64,000 bases of DNA from Brachyspira suanatina (GTDB taxonomy: Bacteria; Spirochaetota; Brachyspiria; Brachyspirales; Brachyspiraceae), in the NCBI RefSeq assembly GCF_001049755.1, contig NZ_CVLB01000003.1, positions 369,838 to 433,837 on the forward strand, given 5' to 3'. Shown in pieces: positions 11,011 to 19,657 of this stretch (position 1 is its first letter; each line of letters starts with the position of its first letter). The translations under genes and the position numbers were made by a program. The notes beneath the pieces are model-generated. The model was given only the letters and a program-made list of their open reading frames with translations. It ran no database searches and had not been told where the DNA came from.

Positions 11011-11038
11011 TTGACAGATAACTTTAATATGTTATAAT
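11011..11038 (+). promoter_or_regulatory. Consensus sigma-70 promoter of rex
   Basis: Exact TTGACA (11011-11016) and exact TATAAT (11033-11038) with a 16-base spacer, 51 bases upstream of the rex ATG. The -10 box is embedded in the palindrome at 11025-11049. Confidence 0.85.
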
Positions 11039-11049
11039 ATAACATATTA
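11025..11049. promoter_or_regulatory. 25-bp perfect palindrome over the rex -10 box, probable operator
   Basis: Two 12-base arms are exact inverse copies around a single central A (11037). The core TGTTA-N5-TAACA resembles Rex half-sites (TTGTTAA/TTAACAA), although the arms are spaced differently from the usual 18-bp site. Its position over the -10 box suggests repression of rex, probably by Rex itself. Confidence 0.6.
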
Positions 11050-11088
11050 CTGTATAGTAAACTAGAAGAAAAAATTTAAGGATATATT

Positions 11089-11754
11089 ATGATTAGCAGA
11101 ACACAAATTATGCGTTTATTAAAATACAAGAATGCTTTAAGACGCATGAAGAGTTTCGGATTTATAAAAGCATATTCTAATAATTTAGGGGATGCAATAG
11201 GTATAACATCAGTTCAAGTAAGAAAAGATTTTTCATTATTTAACATTTCTGGAAATAAGAAAGGCGGATATAATATAGACGATTTACTAGAACAAATTGA
11301 CAGCATATTAGGTAAACAAATATCACATAATATTATACTTGTAGGATATGGTAAAATAGGAAAAGCTCTAGTTAATTATAGAGGATTTGAAAGTGAATCT
11401 ATAAAAATAGTTGCAGCATTTGATCATAATCCTGAAAAAATTGATAGAAATGCATCTATACCAATACTTCCTATAGAAGAATTAAAAGATTTTATAATCA
11501 ATAATAAAATAGAAATAGCAATATTGACTGTACCTGATTTGGAAGCTCAAAGAATGTTTGATGTTATATGTAATGCCGGTATAAAAGGTGTTTTAAATTT
11601 TGCTCCTATAAAACTTTTAGAAAGACCTGATTGTATAATCAATGATGTTAATATAGCTGATGAGATTGAATCTTTATTCTATTTTATAAATGATGTGAAA
11701 GATACTTCTTCAAGCAGTAAAAAGCATAAAGAAAAAGCAGATAAAAATAATTGA
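11089..11754 (+). CDS. rex: Redox-sensing transcriptional repressor Rex
   Basis: Senses the NADH/NAD+ ratio and represses fermentation and respiration genes when NADH is low. Residues 1-75 form the winged-helix domain, including the helix ITSVQVRKDFSLF, conserved in Rex as VRKDL/F. Residues 80-200 form the Rossmann domain with GYGKIG at 86-91. The 221-residue length is standard, with a short Lys/Ser-rich tail. AAGGA precedes the ATG. It is a single gene with a strong promoter overlapped by a palindrome. Candidate targets in this window are the fermentative acyl-CoA operon and tnaA, but I found no clear copy of the same palindrome at either. Confidence 0.95.
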   Translation: MISRTQIMRLLKYKNALRRMKSFGFIKAYSNNLGDAIGITSVQVRKDFSLFNISGNKKGGYNIDDLLEQIDSILGKQISHNIILVGYGKIGKALVNYRGFESESIKIVAAFDHNPEKIDRNASIPILPIEELKDFIINNKIEIAILTVPDLEAQRMFDVICNAGIKGVLNFAPIKLLERPDCIINDVNIADEIESLFYFINDVKDTSSSSKKHKEKADKNN

Positions 11755-11770
11755 TAAAGTTATGAAAATA

Positions 11771-11805
11771 AAAAATAGGGACTTATGCAGTCCCTATTTT
11801 TGTAT
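11771..11805. terminator. Bidirectional terminator between rex and the ankyrin gene
   Basis: A 13-bp perfect stem (11771-11783 with 11789-11801) whose outer pairs are A-T runs, so it gives a U tract in both directions. The two genes converge on it. Confidence 0.88.
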
Positions 11806-11823
11806 TCTATATTTATTAATGCA

Positions 11824-12930
11824 TTATTTATTATAAGTTAGACTTGCTCTAGTGAGTAAATCAATAACTTCTGTGTTGCCATTTTCCATAGCATACATTA
11901 AAGCAGTCTTTTTAAATTTATCTAAAGTATTTAAATGAGCACCTGCATTAATTAAATATTCTACTGAAGCATAATCTCCGTTTTCAGCAGCAAACATTAA
12001 AGCAGTTTTTCCGTCATTATCAGCAATATTTAAATTTGCTTTATTCATTATTAAAGAATTTACAGCCTCACTTTTACCAGCAATTGCTGCCCATATTAAA
12101 GCAGTTCTTCCATCTCTCATTTTGAAGTTTATATCAGATTTTCCTATGAGTAATGATGATATAACATCTGTTAAACCTAATGTAGAGGCTAGGGCAAGAG
12201 GTGTAATATTACCATAAGGGCCATAAGTAGCAACTATATTTGCATCAGCTCCTCTTTCTAATAAAAGTCTTGCAATATCATTATTTCCTCTGGCTATAGC
12301 ATAGAATAGGGCATTAGCACCATATTCATTTATATAATTAATATCGCTTCCTTTATCTAATAATAATCTTACTATTAAGTCATGGTTATTATAAGAAGCT
12401 ACCATTAAAGGAGTCATATTATAATTTATTCCATCATCATTTCCGCTTCTATAAGTACCCATCATTTTTAAATCTGCATTTGCATTAACTATCATTTCTA
12501 CTATGCTGTAATATCCTTTTCCTGCTGCCTGTAATAATGCTGTTGTACCACTATTTATTTTTATATTAGGATTAGCATTTTTAGCAAGCAAATAAGAAAC
12601 TATATCAACATAGCCTGCATCTGCGGCATAAGTTAAAGCTGTTTTTCCATGTATACATGTGAGATTAACATTTGCATTTTGGGATAAAAGAAGAAGTACA
12701 ATATCCTTATATCCTTTAGAAGCTGCTGTGATTAAGGCATTATGCCCTTGACTATCTCCGTAGTCTATGAAACTTGAAATAGGTCCTTGTGAGATTAATC
12801 TTTTTATGCCGTTAGTATCTCCAGCATTAGCATAATCTAGTAACTGATCTAATCTTCCTGTATTAGGCATTTGTGCGAACAAGGCGAAAAAAGTATTTAA
12901 AAATATCAAAATAAAACTTAAATAACGCAT
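11824..12930 (-). CDS. Secreted or periplasmic ankyrin-repeat protein
   Basis: After a signal peptide (MRYLSFILIFLNTFFALFAQ) come about nine ankyrin repeats. They show the typical GxTALxxAAxxGxxxIVxxLLxxxAxxN pattern, for example NALITAASKGYKDIVLLLL and KTALMFAAENGDYASVEYLI. I place the start at 12930 because AAGGAAG lies just before it. A further 14 in-frame upstream codons would bury the signal peptide. Ankyrin stacks mediate protein binding. Many Brachyspira encode families of such exported proteins (recalled, not checked). It ends close to the rex terminator and appears monocistronic. Confidence 0.9.
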   Translation of the reverse strand: MRYLSFILIFLNTFFALFAQMPNTGRLDQLLDYANAGDTNGIKRLISQGPISSFIDYGDSQGHNALITAASKGYKDIVLLLLSQNANVNLTCIHGKTALTYAADAGYVDIVSYLLAKNANPNIKINSGTTALLQAAGKGYYSIVEMIVNANADLKMMGTYRSGNDDGINYNMTPLMVASYNNHDLIVRLLLDKGSDINYINEYGANALFYAIARGNNDIARLLLERGADANIVATYGPYGNITPLALASTLGLTDVISSLLIGKSDINFKMRDGRTALIWAAIAGKSEAVNSLIMNKANLNIADNDGKTALMFAAENGDYASVEYLINAGAHLNTLDKFKKTALMYAMENGNTEVIDLLTRASLTYNK

Positions 12931-13005
12931 TTTTAATTCTTCCTTAAAGTATAGAATTTTTGCTGTTATCAAATTTCGGAATAAGATATATTAATTTTAA
13001 TTAGT

Positions 13006-13719
13006 TTATGATTTATTTTTACTATTATTTAAATAATATTTATAAAGTTCTTTTTTAGTAGAATATAAACTTACACCTTTTATAGGGCTTATTTTCAAAG
13101 TTATTGTAGATAATTTAATCTTTCTTGAAGCATTAACATATAAATATCTTTCCCTTAAGGCATTTATTATATCAATACTTATTCCTTTTTCATTGATTCC
13201 ATTATTGTAGTATTCATAAACTTCTTTGCTTTCTTCAATATTATACTGTAGATCATTAAGTATTTTAAAAAAGTGTTTTTCTGTGAAGCGGCTTGTAAAT
13301 ATAATAGCCTGTAAATCTCTATAATTATTTTCATCTGTAATAAGATTCTTAAGTATATTATTATGCTCTAATATTATTAAATCTGTATCTCTTGCACTAT
13401 TCTCATTTTTTCTTTTGCATTTTGAAAATACATCTGCTATACCTATTTTATTTTCTTCAAAAAGTTTTTTCTTCTTAATCTTATTAAAGAGAAAATCATC
13501 GGAGCTTTTATAATCTATACAAAAACAGTCAGCTATTATTTTCCAAAACTCGCTTCTTTTACTTGAATAATACCAGGCATTATTTTGTTCTTCTTTACTT
13601 AATTTTTCAAACTTTTCTATATTAGAATACAATGGAACAGGAAAAGTACCTAATATCAAAATTTTCATTTTATTAGGAAAGAAATTTATATCATTAAATA
13701 AATGCTTTTCAATATTCAT
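13006..13719 (-). CDS. Uracil-DNA glycosylase superfamily protein
   Basis: The pattern fits the UDG superfamily, hypoxanthine/uracil-type branch. KILILGTFPVP (motif A region) is followed by NAWYYSSKRSEFWKII, then GIADVFSKCKRKNENSARDTDL, matching the 'G..DV...C.R..S.D' segment of that branch. IIFTSRFTEKHFF fits the central strand. The C-terminal motif is weak (ASRKIKLSTITLKI). The ATG at 13719 overlaps the TGA of the upstream small membrane protein as ATGA, indicating translational coupling; an in-frame TTG five codons earlier is less likely. A DNA-repair activity is inferred from family only. Confidence 0.7.
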   Translation of the reverse strand: MNIEKHLFNDINFFPNKMKILILGTFPVPLYSNIEKFEKLSKEEQNNAWYYSSKRSEFWKIIADCFCIDYKSSDDFLFNKIKKKKLFEENKIGIADVFSKCKRKNENSARDTDLIILEHNNILKNLITDENNYRDLQAIIFTSRFTEKHFFKILNDLQYNIEESKEVYEYYNNGINEKGISIDIINALRERYLYVNASRKIKLSTITLKISPIKGVSLYSTKKELYKYYLNNSKNKS

Positions 13720-13952
13720 TTTTTTATTATCCAAATAATTATAGAGCTTATTATTATTACAGCTCCTAAAATGCCAGTAAGTATTCTAACTCCAATCTCA
13801 CCGAACATTTCATATATGCTTATCATAAAATTTGATCTGTTATTGTTTAAAAGCCAATTCCATTTAAAAATCGCAGCTAGAATAAATAGAAGTCCTATTA
13901 ATATTCCAAATAAATAGGGAAATTTTTTTATATAATTTATTAAACTTTCCAT
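13716..13952 (-). CDS. Small two-helix membrane protein, Imm17-like
   Basis: This 78-residue protein has hydrophobic segments at about residues 12-30 and 55-75. The intervening FKWNWLLNNNRS and MFGEIGVRILTGILG resemble the NWDWFF...GRxGARIxxGxLG layout of the Immunity-17 family. No toxin gene is adjacent, so immunity function is speculative. It overlaps the UDG-like gene by four bases (ATGA). Confidence 0.65.
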   Translation of the reverse strand: MESLINYIKKFPYLFGILIGLLFILAAIFKWNWLLNNNRSNFMISIYEMFGEIGVRILTGILGAVIIISSIIIWIIKK

Positions 13953-14597
13953 ATATTATAATTATATTATATTTATTTATAAAATCAAAATTATTTAAAT
14001 TTTTAAATTTCCATAACGCACGGTAAGTAAACTCTTATATATAATGATAATTGCAATTAAATAATACGCTCAATAATTATAATAATATTCTGCGTGCGGT
14101 GAATGCATTGTAAATTTAAATGACACTTGGGTGGGTAGCCAAAAAATTCTAATTAGATTATAAAGAAATAAAAAATTAAAATTGCAAAATAAATTAAAAA
14201 GCCTAGAGGGTGGGGGATGAAAATAAATTTTTAAAACTTTAATTACATTGCACTATATTTAAGATTCACTGCTATGACATTTTTGTTTATTGTTTATGTG
14301 AATATTAAAATTATTTTATATATATGTGCTTTTGCAGCTTTGATGAAGTTCGGGAAAAGTTGATAAAAATAAATTTAAAAATTTAATTACATTTGCCCGC
14401 CCTTTTAGATTCTGTACTTTTATAAAAAATATAAACTTTATTTATTTTTAAAACTTGAATTATAAATTATAGCACCCGCCCAAGTGTTTATTAGATTTAA
14501 AATTTTTTTCAACGCACGTATAGATAATTTTTTTAATATGATGAAATTTGAGTTTGAGATAAACTTATATTTTTAGTTTTATCTAACGTGTGGTGAG
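13953..14597. repeat. Mirrored intergenic repeat, locus 1 (two inverted units)
   Basis: This region lies between the stop of smc and the start of the small membrane protein. Unit one: ACGCACGG (14016-14023), TGCGTGCGGT (14091-14100), CACTTGGGTGGGT (14124-14136) and AGAGGGTGGGGGA (14205-14217). Unit two is its mirror: TTGCCCGCCCTTTTA (14393-14407), GCACCCGCCCAAGTG (14472-14486), ACGCACG (14512-14518) and an ACGTGTGGT arm (14586-14594) that ends a few bases from the smc stop. A degenerate copy of the GCGGC-loop hairpin lies at 14328-14364. No gene is visible. Confidence 0.85.
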
Positions 14598-17456
14598 TTA
14601 TTCCTGATTAACTAGCTTTTCTTCACTGCCATTAACTTTACCATCTTTGTCTACTTTTACAGTGAATATTTTTGAAACGCCTTTCTCTTCAGCAGTTATT
14701 CCATAATAAGCATCAGCTATAGTTGCAGATACTTCATCATGCGTAATGATTAAGAACTGAGTTTTATCAGATAGATTTTTAACCATGTTTTTGTATCTTA
14801 TAATGTTCGCTCCGTCAAGTGCAGCATCCACCTCATCAAGTATACAGAAAGGACTAGGACGATATAGGAATATCGCAAATACTAAAGCAAGCCCTGTCAT
14901 AGTAAGCTCGCCGCCTGAATAAGATACAATGTTCTCCATTCTTTTTCCCGGAGGCTGAGCGAATATATCTATAGGGCTGTTTAATAAATCTTCTTCATTT
15001 TGTATTTTAAGTCCGGCATTTCCTCCGCCAAATAATATCTTAAATGTTTCTGAGAATTTTTTATTTATTTCATTGAATGTTTTTAAGAAATCTTCACCGG
15101 CTTTTTTGTTAGCATCAGCTATTATTTTTAATATCTCTTCTTTTGATTTTTCCAAATCTTCTTTTTGTTTAGTAAGGAATTCAAATCTATTTTTAGCTTC
15201 CTGATATTCATCAAGTGCCATCTCGTTTATATGTCCGAGATTTTTTATTCTTTCATTAATAGTATTGAGTTTATTTTTATAAGATTCTTCATCTATTAAG
15301 TTCTGAGTATTTTCTTCAAAGTCTTTTAAGTTAAGAGCATAATTTTCATAGAAATGACTATAAATATCTTTTATTTTATCATTGCTTTGATTTATTCTCT
15401 CACCAACTCTTGTTATATTTTCATTTATCTCATTAAGTTTTTTAACTCTTTTCGCTAAACTAGTTTCAAAATTGGATAATGCAGATTCTGCCTTTTTGAT
15501 TTCATTTGCTTTATGTCTTGATTCGCTTTCAGTTTTGGATTTTTTCTTCTCTAATTCTTTATAATTAATGGAGTTTTCTTTATATTCTTCATTAAGTTTT
15601 TTATACTCTTCTTCTAATCTGTTTATTTTCTCATTGAGAGAGCCAAATTCATCTTCTATCATCTTCATACTTTTTAATATCATTTCTTTTCTGTCTTCAG
15701 ATGCTTTTTTATTTGTTTCGTATTTTGCTCTTTCTATTGTTAGTGTAGTAAGATTAGCATTTGATTTATTAATATTATCAGTAGCTATTTTTATTTCATT
15801 ATTTATTTCTTCGATTTTTTCTATATTATTTTTTATAAAACTTTCTAAATCGGCGATTTCTTTATCTATAGCTTCTTTTTGCATATAAGTACCTTCCTTG
15901 TCGAAAAGCAAATCAACAAAAGGGTCTTTTATTTTTGTATACTCTTTAAATATACCCTGCAAAAATAATGCATCTTTTTTTTCTGTATCTAAACTCTCAC
16001 CTAAATTACGAATAAAACTGCATAATGAATTATAGCTAAGCTCATTTAAATTTGATAATACTCCATCTTCTTCAAATTCTTTTATTGTGTTCATCTTTAT
16101 ATTTATAGCATTTAAAAGATTATTAAATCCTATATCAATGTCAGTTTCATGCTTTCCTATATTCTGATAAAAGCTGTTACCCATTACATCTTTTTTCTTT
16201 TCATCTATCTCTGTGATTATTTTATTTATAACTTCTAACTGTCTTTCTCTAGCATCAGCAATTTTTAATGTTGCATTCTGATTGTCATTTGTCAAAGTAG
16301 ATATTTGATCATTTAAGCTCGCTATTTTATTTTGTTCATTTGCAATATTAGTTTCTTCTGCTTCTTGTTCTTTAAGTGATTTTTCTATATTTTCAGCTAT
16401 AGTTTTTACTGCCTCTTCAAGTTCTGCTATTTGGGCTTTATCTTCTTCTATTCTTTTTAGAAGAGAATTCTTCCTGCTAATAGTTTCATCTTTTTCTTTT
16501 CCGGCATTATCAAGCTGATTTTTTAATTGATTAGACATCTTCTCTATATGAGTAAGCTCTGTCATTATAAGCGAAACCTGTTTATCAAGCTCTATTGATA
16601 ATGTTCTTGTTTCTTCGAATTTTAAAAGCTCCTGCTGTTTCTGTTTATCCAAATCCTGAAGCTCTTTTTCTAATTCAGATTTTTTATTTGTATGTTCTTC
16701 AAGGCTTTTATTTTGATCTTCTAAAGTGATTTTTAATTTTTTTACCTGATTAACATTTAAACTTATATTTATTTTTTTCTGTTCATCTTTAAGATTATAA
16801 TATCTTTCGGTCCTTGCTGCCTGTTCTTTTAAAGATTTATAATGTTTTTCAGCGTCTTTTATTTCTATTTTAACATTATCAAGATTTCTTTCTGACTCTT
16901 CTAGCTTTTTAGCAGCTTCTCTTCTTCTTTCAAGATATTTACTTATTCCTGCGGCATTTTCAATAATGCTTCTTCTTTCTTCAGGCTTCTGTTTAGCTAT
17001 CTCTGAAACAGTACCCTGCTTTATAACCGAATAGGCATTTTTACCAAGTCCTGTATCCAAAAACATATCAACTATATCTTTTAAACGTACTTGCTCATCA
17101 TTGATATAGTATTCTGATAGTCCTTTTCTATAGTATTTACGTGTTACTATAACTTCATCAAGATCGTATTTTTTTATCCATCTGGATTTATTATCTAAAG
17201 TAAGAGCTACCTGTGCAAGAGATGATGGCTTTCTAGTATCTGTACCATGGAATATAACACTTTCAAGCCCTTTAGCACTGTCGATTCTCAATCTGCTTGC
17301 GGACTGCTCGCCCATAACCCATAGAAAAGCCTCTACTATATTACTTTTCCCTATTCCGTTAGGTCCAAGCACTACAGTAACGCCCTCATTGAACTCTATA
17401 TTTGTTTCTATGGCAAATGATTTGAATCCGTGCAAATTAAGATTCTTTATGTACAT
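14598..17456 (-). CDS. smc: Chromosome segregation SMC protein with atypical centre
   Basis: An ABC-type ATPase that organises chromosomes with ScpA and ScpB. The N-terminal head has Walker A GPNGIGKSN at 31-39. The C-terminal head has signature YSGGELTMTG around 845-855 and Walker B CILDEVDAALD around 871-881. Long coiled coils fill about 165-395 and 500-800. At 952 residues it is some 200 shorter than usual SMC (about 1,150-1,200). The short central segment (about 395-500) shows none of the Gly-rich hinge motifs I would expect. The LSGGEKAL signature is replaced by YSGGELTM. It is followed by the repeat locus at 13953-14597. Confidence 0.88.
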   Translation of the reverse strand: MYIKNLNLHGFKSFAIETNIEFNEGVTVVLGPNGIGKSNIVEAFLWVMGEQSASRLRIDSAKGLESVIFHGTDTRKPSSLAQVALTLDNKSRWIKKYDLDEVIVTRKYYRKGLSEYYINDEQVRLKDIVDMFLDTGLGKNAYSVIKQGTVSEIAKQKPEERRSIIENAAGISKYLERRREAAKKLEESERNLDNVKIEIKDAEKHYKSLKEQAARTERYYNLKDEQKKINISLNVNQVKKLKITLEDQNKSLEEHTNKKSELEKELQDLDKQKQQELLKFEETRTLSIELDKQVSLIMTELTHIEKMSNQLKNQLDNAGKEKDETISRKNSLLKRIEEDKAQIAELEEAVKTIAENIEKSLKEQEAEETNIANEQNKIASLNDQISTLTNDNQNATLKIADARERQLEVINKIITEIDEKKKDVMGNSFYQNIGKHETDIDIGFNNLLNAINIKMNTIKEFEEDGVLSNLNELSYNSLCSFIRNLGESLDTEKKDALFLQGIFKEYTKIKDPFVDLLFDKEGTYMQKEAIDKEIADLESFIKNNIEKIEEINNEIKIATDNINKSNANLTTLTIERAKYETNKKASEDRKEMILKSMKMIEDEFGSLNEKINRLEEEYKKLNEEYKENSINYKELEKKKSKTESESRHKANEIKKAESALSNFETSLAKRVKKLNEINENITRVGERINQSNDKIKDIYSHFYENYALNLKDFEENTQNLIDEESYKNKLNTINERIKNLGHINEMALDEYQEAKNRFEFLTKQKEDLEKSKEEILKIIADANKKAGEDFLKTFNEINKKFSETFKILFGGGNAGLKIQNEEDLLNSPIDIFAQPPGKRMENIVSYSGGELTMTGLALVFAIFLYRPSPFCILDEVDAALDGANIIRYKNMVKNLSDKTQFLIITHDEVSATIADAYYGITAEEKGVSKIFTVKVDKDGKVNGSEEKLVNQE

Positions 17457-17856
17457 CTCTTTTCCTGTATTAAATATATATTAGTTAATTATACAATTCT
17501 ATTAAAAAATAATCAATTAATTAAATAAACAATATATAAAAACACTGTAAATTTATTTGTTTTTATATGTTATTAGTCCTAACTATTTTCGGTATAATGC
17601 ATATTAAATATGAAGATTAAGATAATTTTATTATATTTATGAAGTATTTTTTATGAAAATTAAGCAAATATTATTAGCGTGTATAAAATAAATTTTCTTA
17701 AAGTTACAAGCCTTTCCTTTATAGATTAGAAAACTTATAACATAAGCATTTTATTTTTCATTATTGTTAATAAATTTATTTTAAATATTGACATAATAAT
17801 TTAATATTTTAGAATATTTTATATAAACAAATGATAAATACATGAGGAGTTATAAT
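17457..17856. other. Divergent intergenic region, smc / lipoprotein
   Basis: AT-rich with no gene visible. It contains the lipoprotein promoter at 17789-17816 and presumably the smc promoter. Confidence 0.6.
17789..17816 (+). promoter_or_regulatory. Likely sigma-70 promoter of the lipoprotein at 17857
   Basis: TTGACA (17789-17794), a 16-base spacer and TAGAAT (17811-17816), 40 bases before the ATG. Confidence 0.7.
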
Positions 17857-18243
17857 ATGAATAAAAAACTATTTAGTATTTTATTCACTCTATTTTTAGT
17901 AGGTATTTTATCTGTAAGCTGTTCCAATAAAGATAAAACAGGTTCAGGTGATGGAAATTCAACTGCTAAATATGCAGGTGATTGGTATACTGATGACTCA
18001 GTTCCAGAACTAGTAATGAAAGTAGATTCTAATGGAAATATTTCATTTCCAGGTATAGAAGCTCAAGGTGCCGCCATTAAAGGAATTGAAGGAAGCGGAA
18101 GTTCATATACTGTTACTTACAGCGGTCCAAATGCACCTGATATGATAGTAAAAATACTATTTAGTGATACTTCTACATGTTCAGTAGAAATTTCTCAAGA
18201 AGGCAATAAAACAACTAAATATAATCTTACTAAAAAACAATGA
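17857..18243 (+). CDS. Predicted small lipoprotein
   Basis: The N-terminus MNKKLFSILFTLFLVGILSVSC is a lipoprotein signal peptide with the Cys at residue 22. The mature part (about 106 residues) is Gly/Ser/Thr-rich with AKYAGDWYTDDSVPELVMKV, which looks like a small beta-sandwich or lipocalin-type start, but I cannot assign a family. GAGGAG lies eight bases before the ATG at 17857. An upstream in-frame ATG at 17842 overlaps that ribosome-binding site and is rejected. Flanked by a clear promoter and terminator, so it is a single-gene unit. Confidence 0.85.
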   Translation: MNKKLFSILFTLFLVGILSVSCSNKDKTGSGDGNSTAKYAGDWYTDDSVPELVMKVDSNGNISFPGIEAQGAAIKGIEGSGSSYTVTYSGPNAPDMIVKILFSDTSTCSVEISQEGNKTTKYNLTKKQ

Positions 18244-18258
18244 ATTATAATCATATAT

Positions 18259-18293
18259 AGGCTTGATTAATTATATTAGTCAAGCCTTTTATT
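18259..18293 (+). terminator. Terminator after the lipoprotein
   Basis: A 12-bp stem with one G-U pair (18259-18270 with 18276-18287), a five-base loop and TTTTATTTT. Confidence 0.88.
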
Positions 18294-18305
18294 TTGCCTC
18301 ATTTT

Positions 18306-18780
18306 AAATCCCGCCCTTTAGTTTTAAAAAAATTATTTTGTAATTTTAGCTTTATATTTTTTCATTATTTTAATTGGATTTTTGGCACCCGCCCAAGAGT
18401 TTTTAAAATTTATTGATTAAATAACGCACGCAGAGTAAAGTTTTAAATATAAATAAATTCTTAATTATAATTCATTTATAAATTTAAATTTTATTAATCG
18501 TGCGTTAAATAAATTTTAAATTTAAATAAAGTTTGGGTGGGTTCTTAGTTTACAATTAAAGCTGTAAAAATAAATAAAATTATATTTCAGAACAAGGCAG
18601 TAAAGTTTAAAGGGCTGGGTATGTTAATAAAATTCAAAACTTATTTTTATCAACTTTTCCCGCCGCAAAAGTTGCAAAAGTGCAAATTTATATTAATTAA
18701 TTTTATAGCTTATATCTCTTTTTGAATATATTCTATTAAGTATTTTAATTTTTACGCACGTAGAGTAAGGCTATATAATA
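18306..18780. repeat. Mirrored intergenic repeat, locus 2 (full palindromic unit)
   Basis: This copy shows the complete symmetric order: CCCGCCCTTTAG (18310-18321), GCACCCGCCCAAGAG (18385-18399), ACGCACGCAG (18423-18432), CGTGCGTT (18499-18506), GTTTGGGTGGG (18531-18541) and AAAGGGCTGGGTATG (18609-18623). A further ACGCACGTAGAG lies at 18753-18764. The hairpin with loop CCCGCCGC sits at 18651-18674. It occupies the convergent gap between the lipoprotein and the unknown gene at 18803. Confidence 0.88.
18651..18674. repeat. Hairpin with GCGGCGGG-type loop (read on minus strand)
   Basis: An 8-bp perfect stem (18651-18658 with 18667-18674) and the loop CCCGCCGC. It has counterparts at 50919-50944 and 58950-58976 with different stem bases and the same loop core. 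Confidence 0.8.
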
Positions 18781-18802
18781 TAACTCAACTAAAATTTAAA
18801 AA

Positions 18803-19648
18803 TTACATATAAATTAAATTATTTAAATTTTCTGTATCATCAGATACTAATAAAAAATTTCTTCTATTAAGATTACTTGAAATTATATTTGATAGTTCTT
18901 TATCTTCAAAATATTCTATCATAATATTATGATTATAATACTTCATAAATATTTTTATTAAGTCTAGTTTATTATTTATGTTTTCAATATTTTCTTTTTG
19001 AGATATCTCATTTAATTTAAATATAAAATCCATTTCAGGCATATTTTTTTTATCAGCATTTGCTAAATCAATATTTTGAAAATCAGATATATATAAAGTA
19101 TTTAATATATTATTATTAATCAAAATCTTAAATATGTTTTCAAGAACAATGAAAAAAATATCAATTTTTCTGTTGAAAAGAACTTTTGATGAAAAACTTT
19201 TTTTATTATATGTGAAAATAATATTTATTATATTGTCAGACTCAAAGAATGAATTAATATTTATTTCAGCATTATAATTTAATTTTAAATAAATTTTTTC
19301 TATATCAATATTACTATGCCATTTAAATATTTTTAAAAGTATTTCTTTCTTTGAAAACTCTAATATATCATTTAGAAAATCGATGCATTCTAATATCATA
19401 TCATTATCTATATTGCCATTATATTTATAATTTTCCATTATTGCACTTATTATTTTACTTATGGATAATAATTCATAATCATTTATTTTATAGAAATCAA
19501 AAAAATGGAAATTACTTATATACCAAATTAAATTTGCTATATTAATATCTTTCTTTGAAAATATGGTTATAGGCGATATTTTTATTTCTTTTTCTTTTAC
19601 ATGATAATCATATATTTTTAGATTTTCTATATATACGCTTATATTCAT
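18803..19648 (-). CDS. Unknown protein, possibly a degenerate AAA/ABC-type ATPase
   Basis: I do not recognise this 281-residue protein with confidence. The N-terminus (IENLKIYDYHVKEKEIKISPITIFSKKDINIANLIWYI) follows the strand-loop-helix layout of AAA/RecF-like ATPases. At the place of Walker A, however, it has SKKDIN, so ATP binding is doubtful. The end, RRNFLLVSDDTENLNNLI, sits where such proteins usually have a THS-type strand. Composition is rich in Ile, Asn and Lys. It lies 9 bases downstream of the MgtC-like gene on the same strand and is probably co-transcribed. A simple unknown fold is equally possible. Confidence 0.6.
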   Translation of the reverse strand: MNISVYIENLKIYDYHVKEKEIKISPITIFSKKDINIANLIWYISNFHFFDFYKINDYELLSISKIISAIMENYKYNGNIDNDMILECIDFLNDILEFSKKEILLKIFKWHSNIDIEKIYLKLNYNAEININSFFESDNIINIIFTYNKKSFSSKVLFNRKIDIFFIVLENIFKILINNNILNTLYISDFQNIDLANADKKNMPEMDFIFKLNEISQKENIENINNKLDLIKIFMKYYNHNIMIEYFEDKELSNIISSNLNRRNFLLVSDDTENLNNLIYM

Positions 19649-19657
19649 AATAATTAT

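Larger units (their letters stand above)
10315..11088. other. AT-rich divergent intergenic region between the sirtuin and rex
   Basis: There is no credible gene in either direction. Apart from the rex promoter and palindrome, the notable structure is a perfect 14-bp hairpin (10535-10548 with 10554-10567) with loop TTGGG. Confidence 0.6.

Noticed and set aside
13702..13917. Plus-strand ORF of 71 codons opposite the small membrane protein
   Set aside because: A shadow of the Imm17-like gene on the other strand; no ribosome-binding site.
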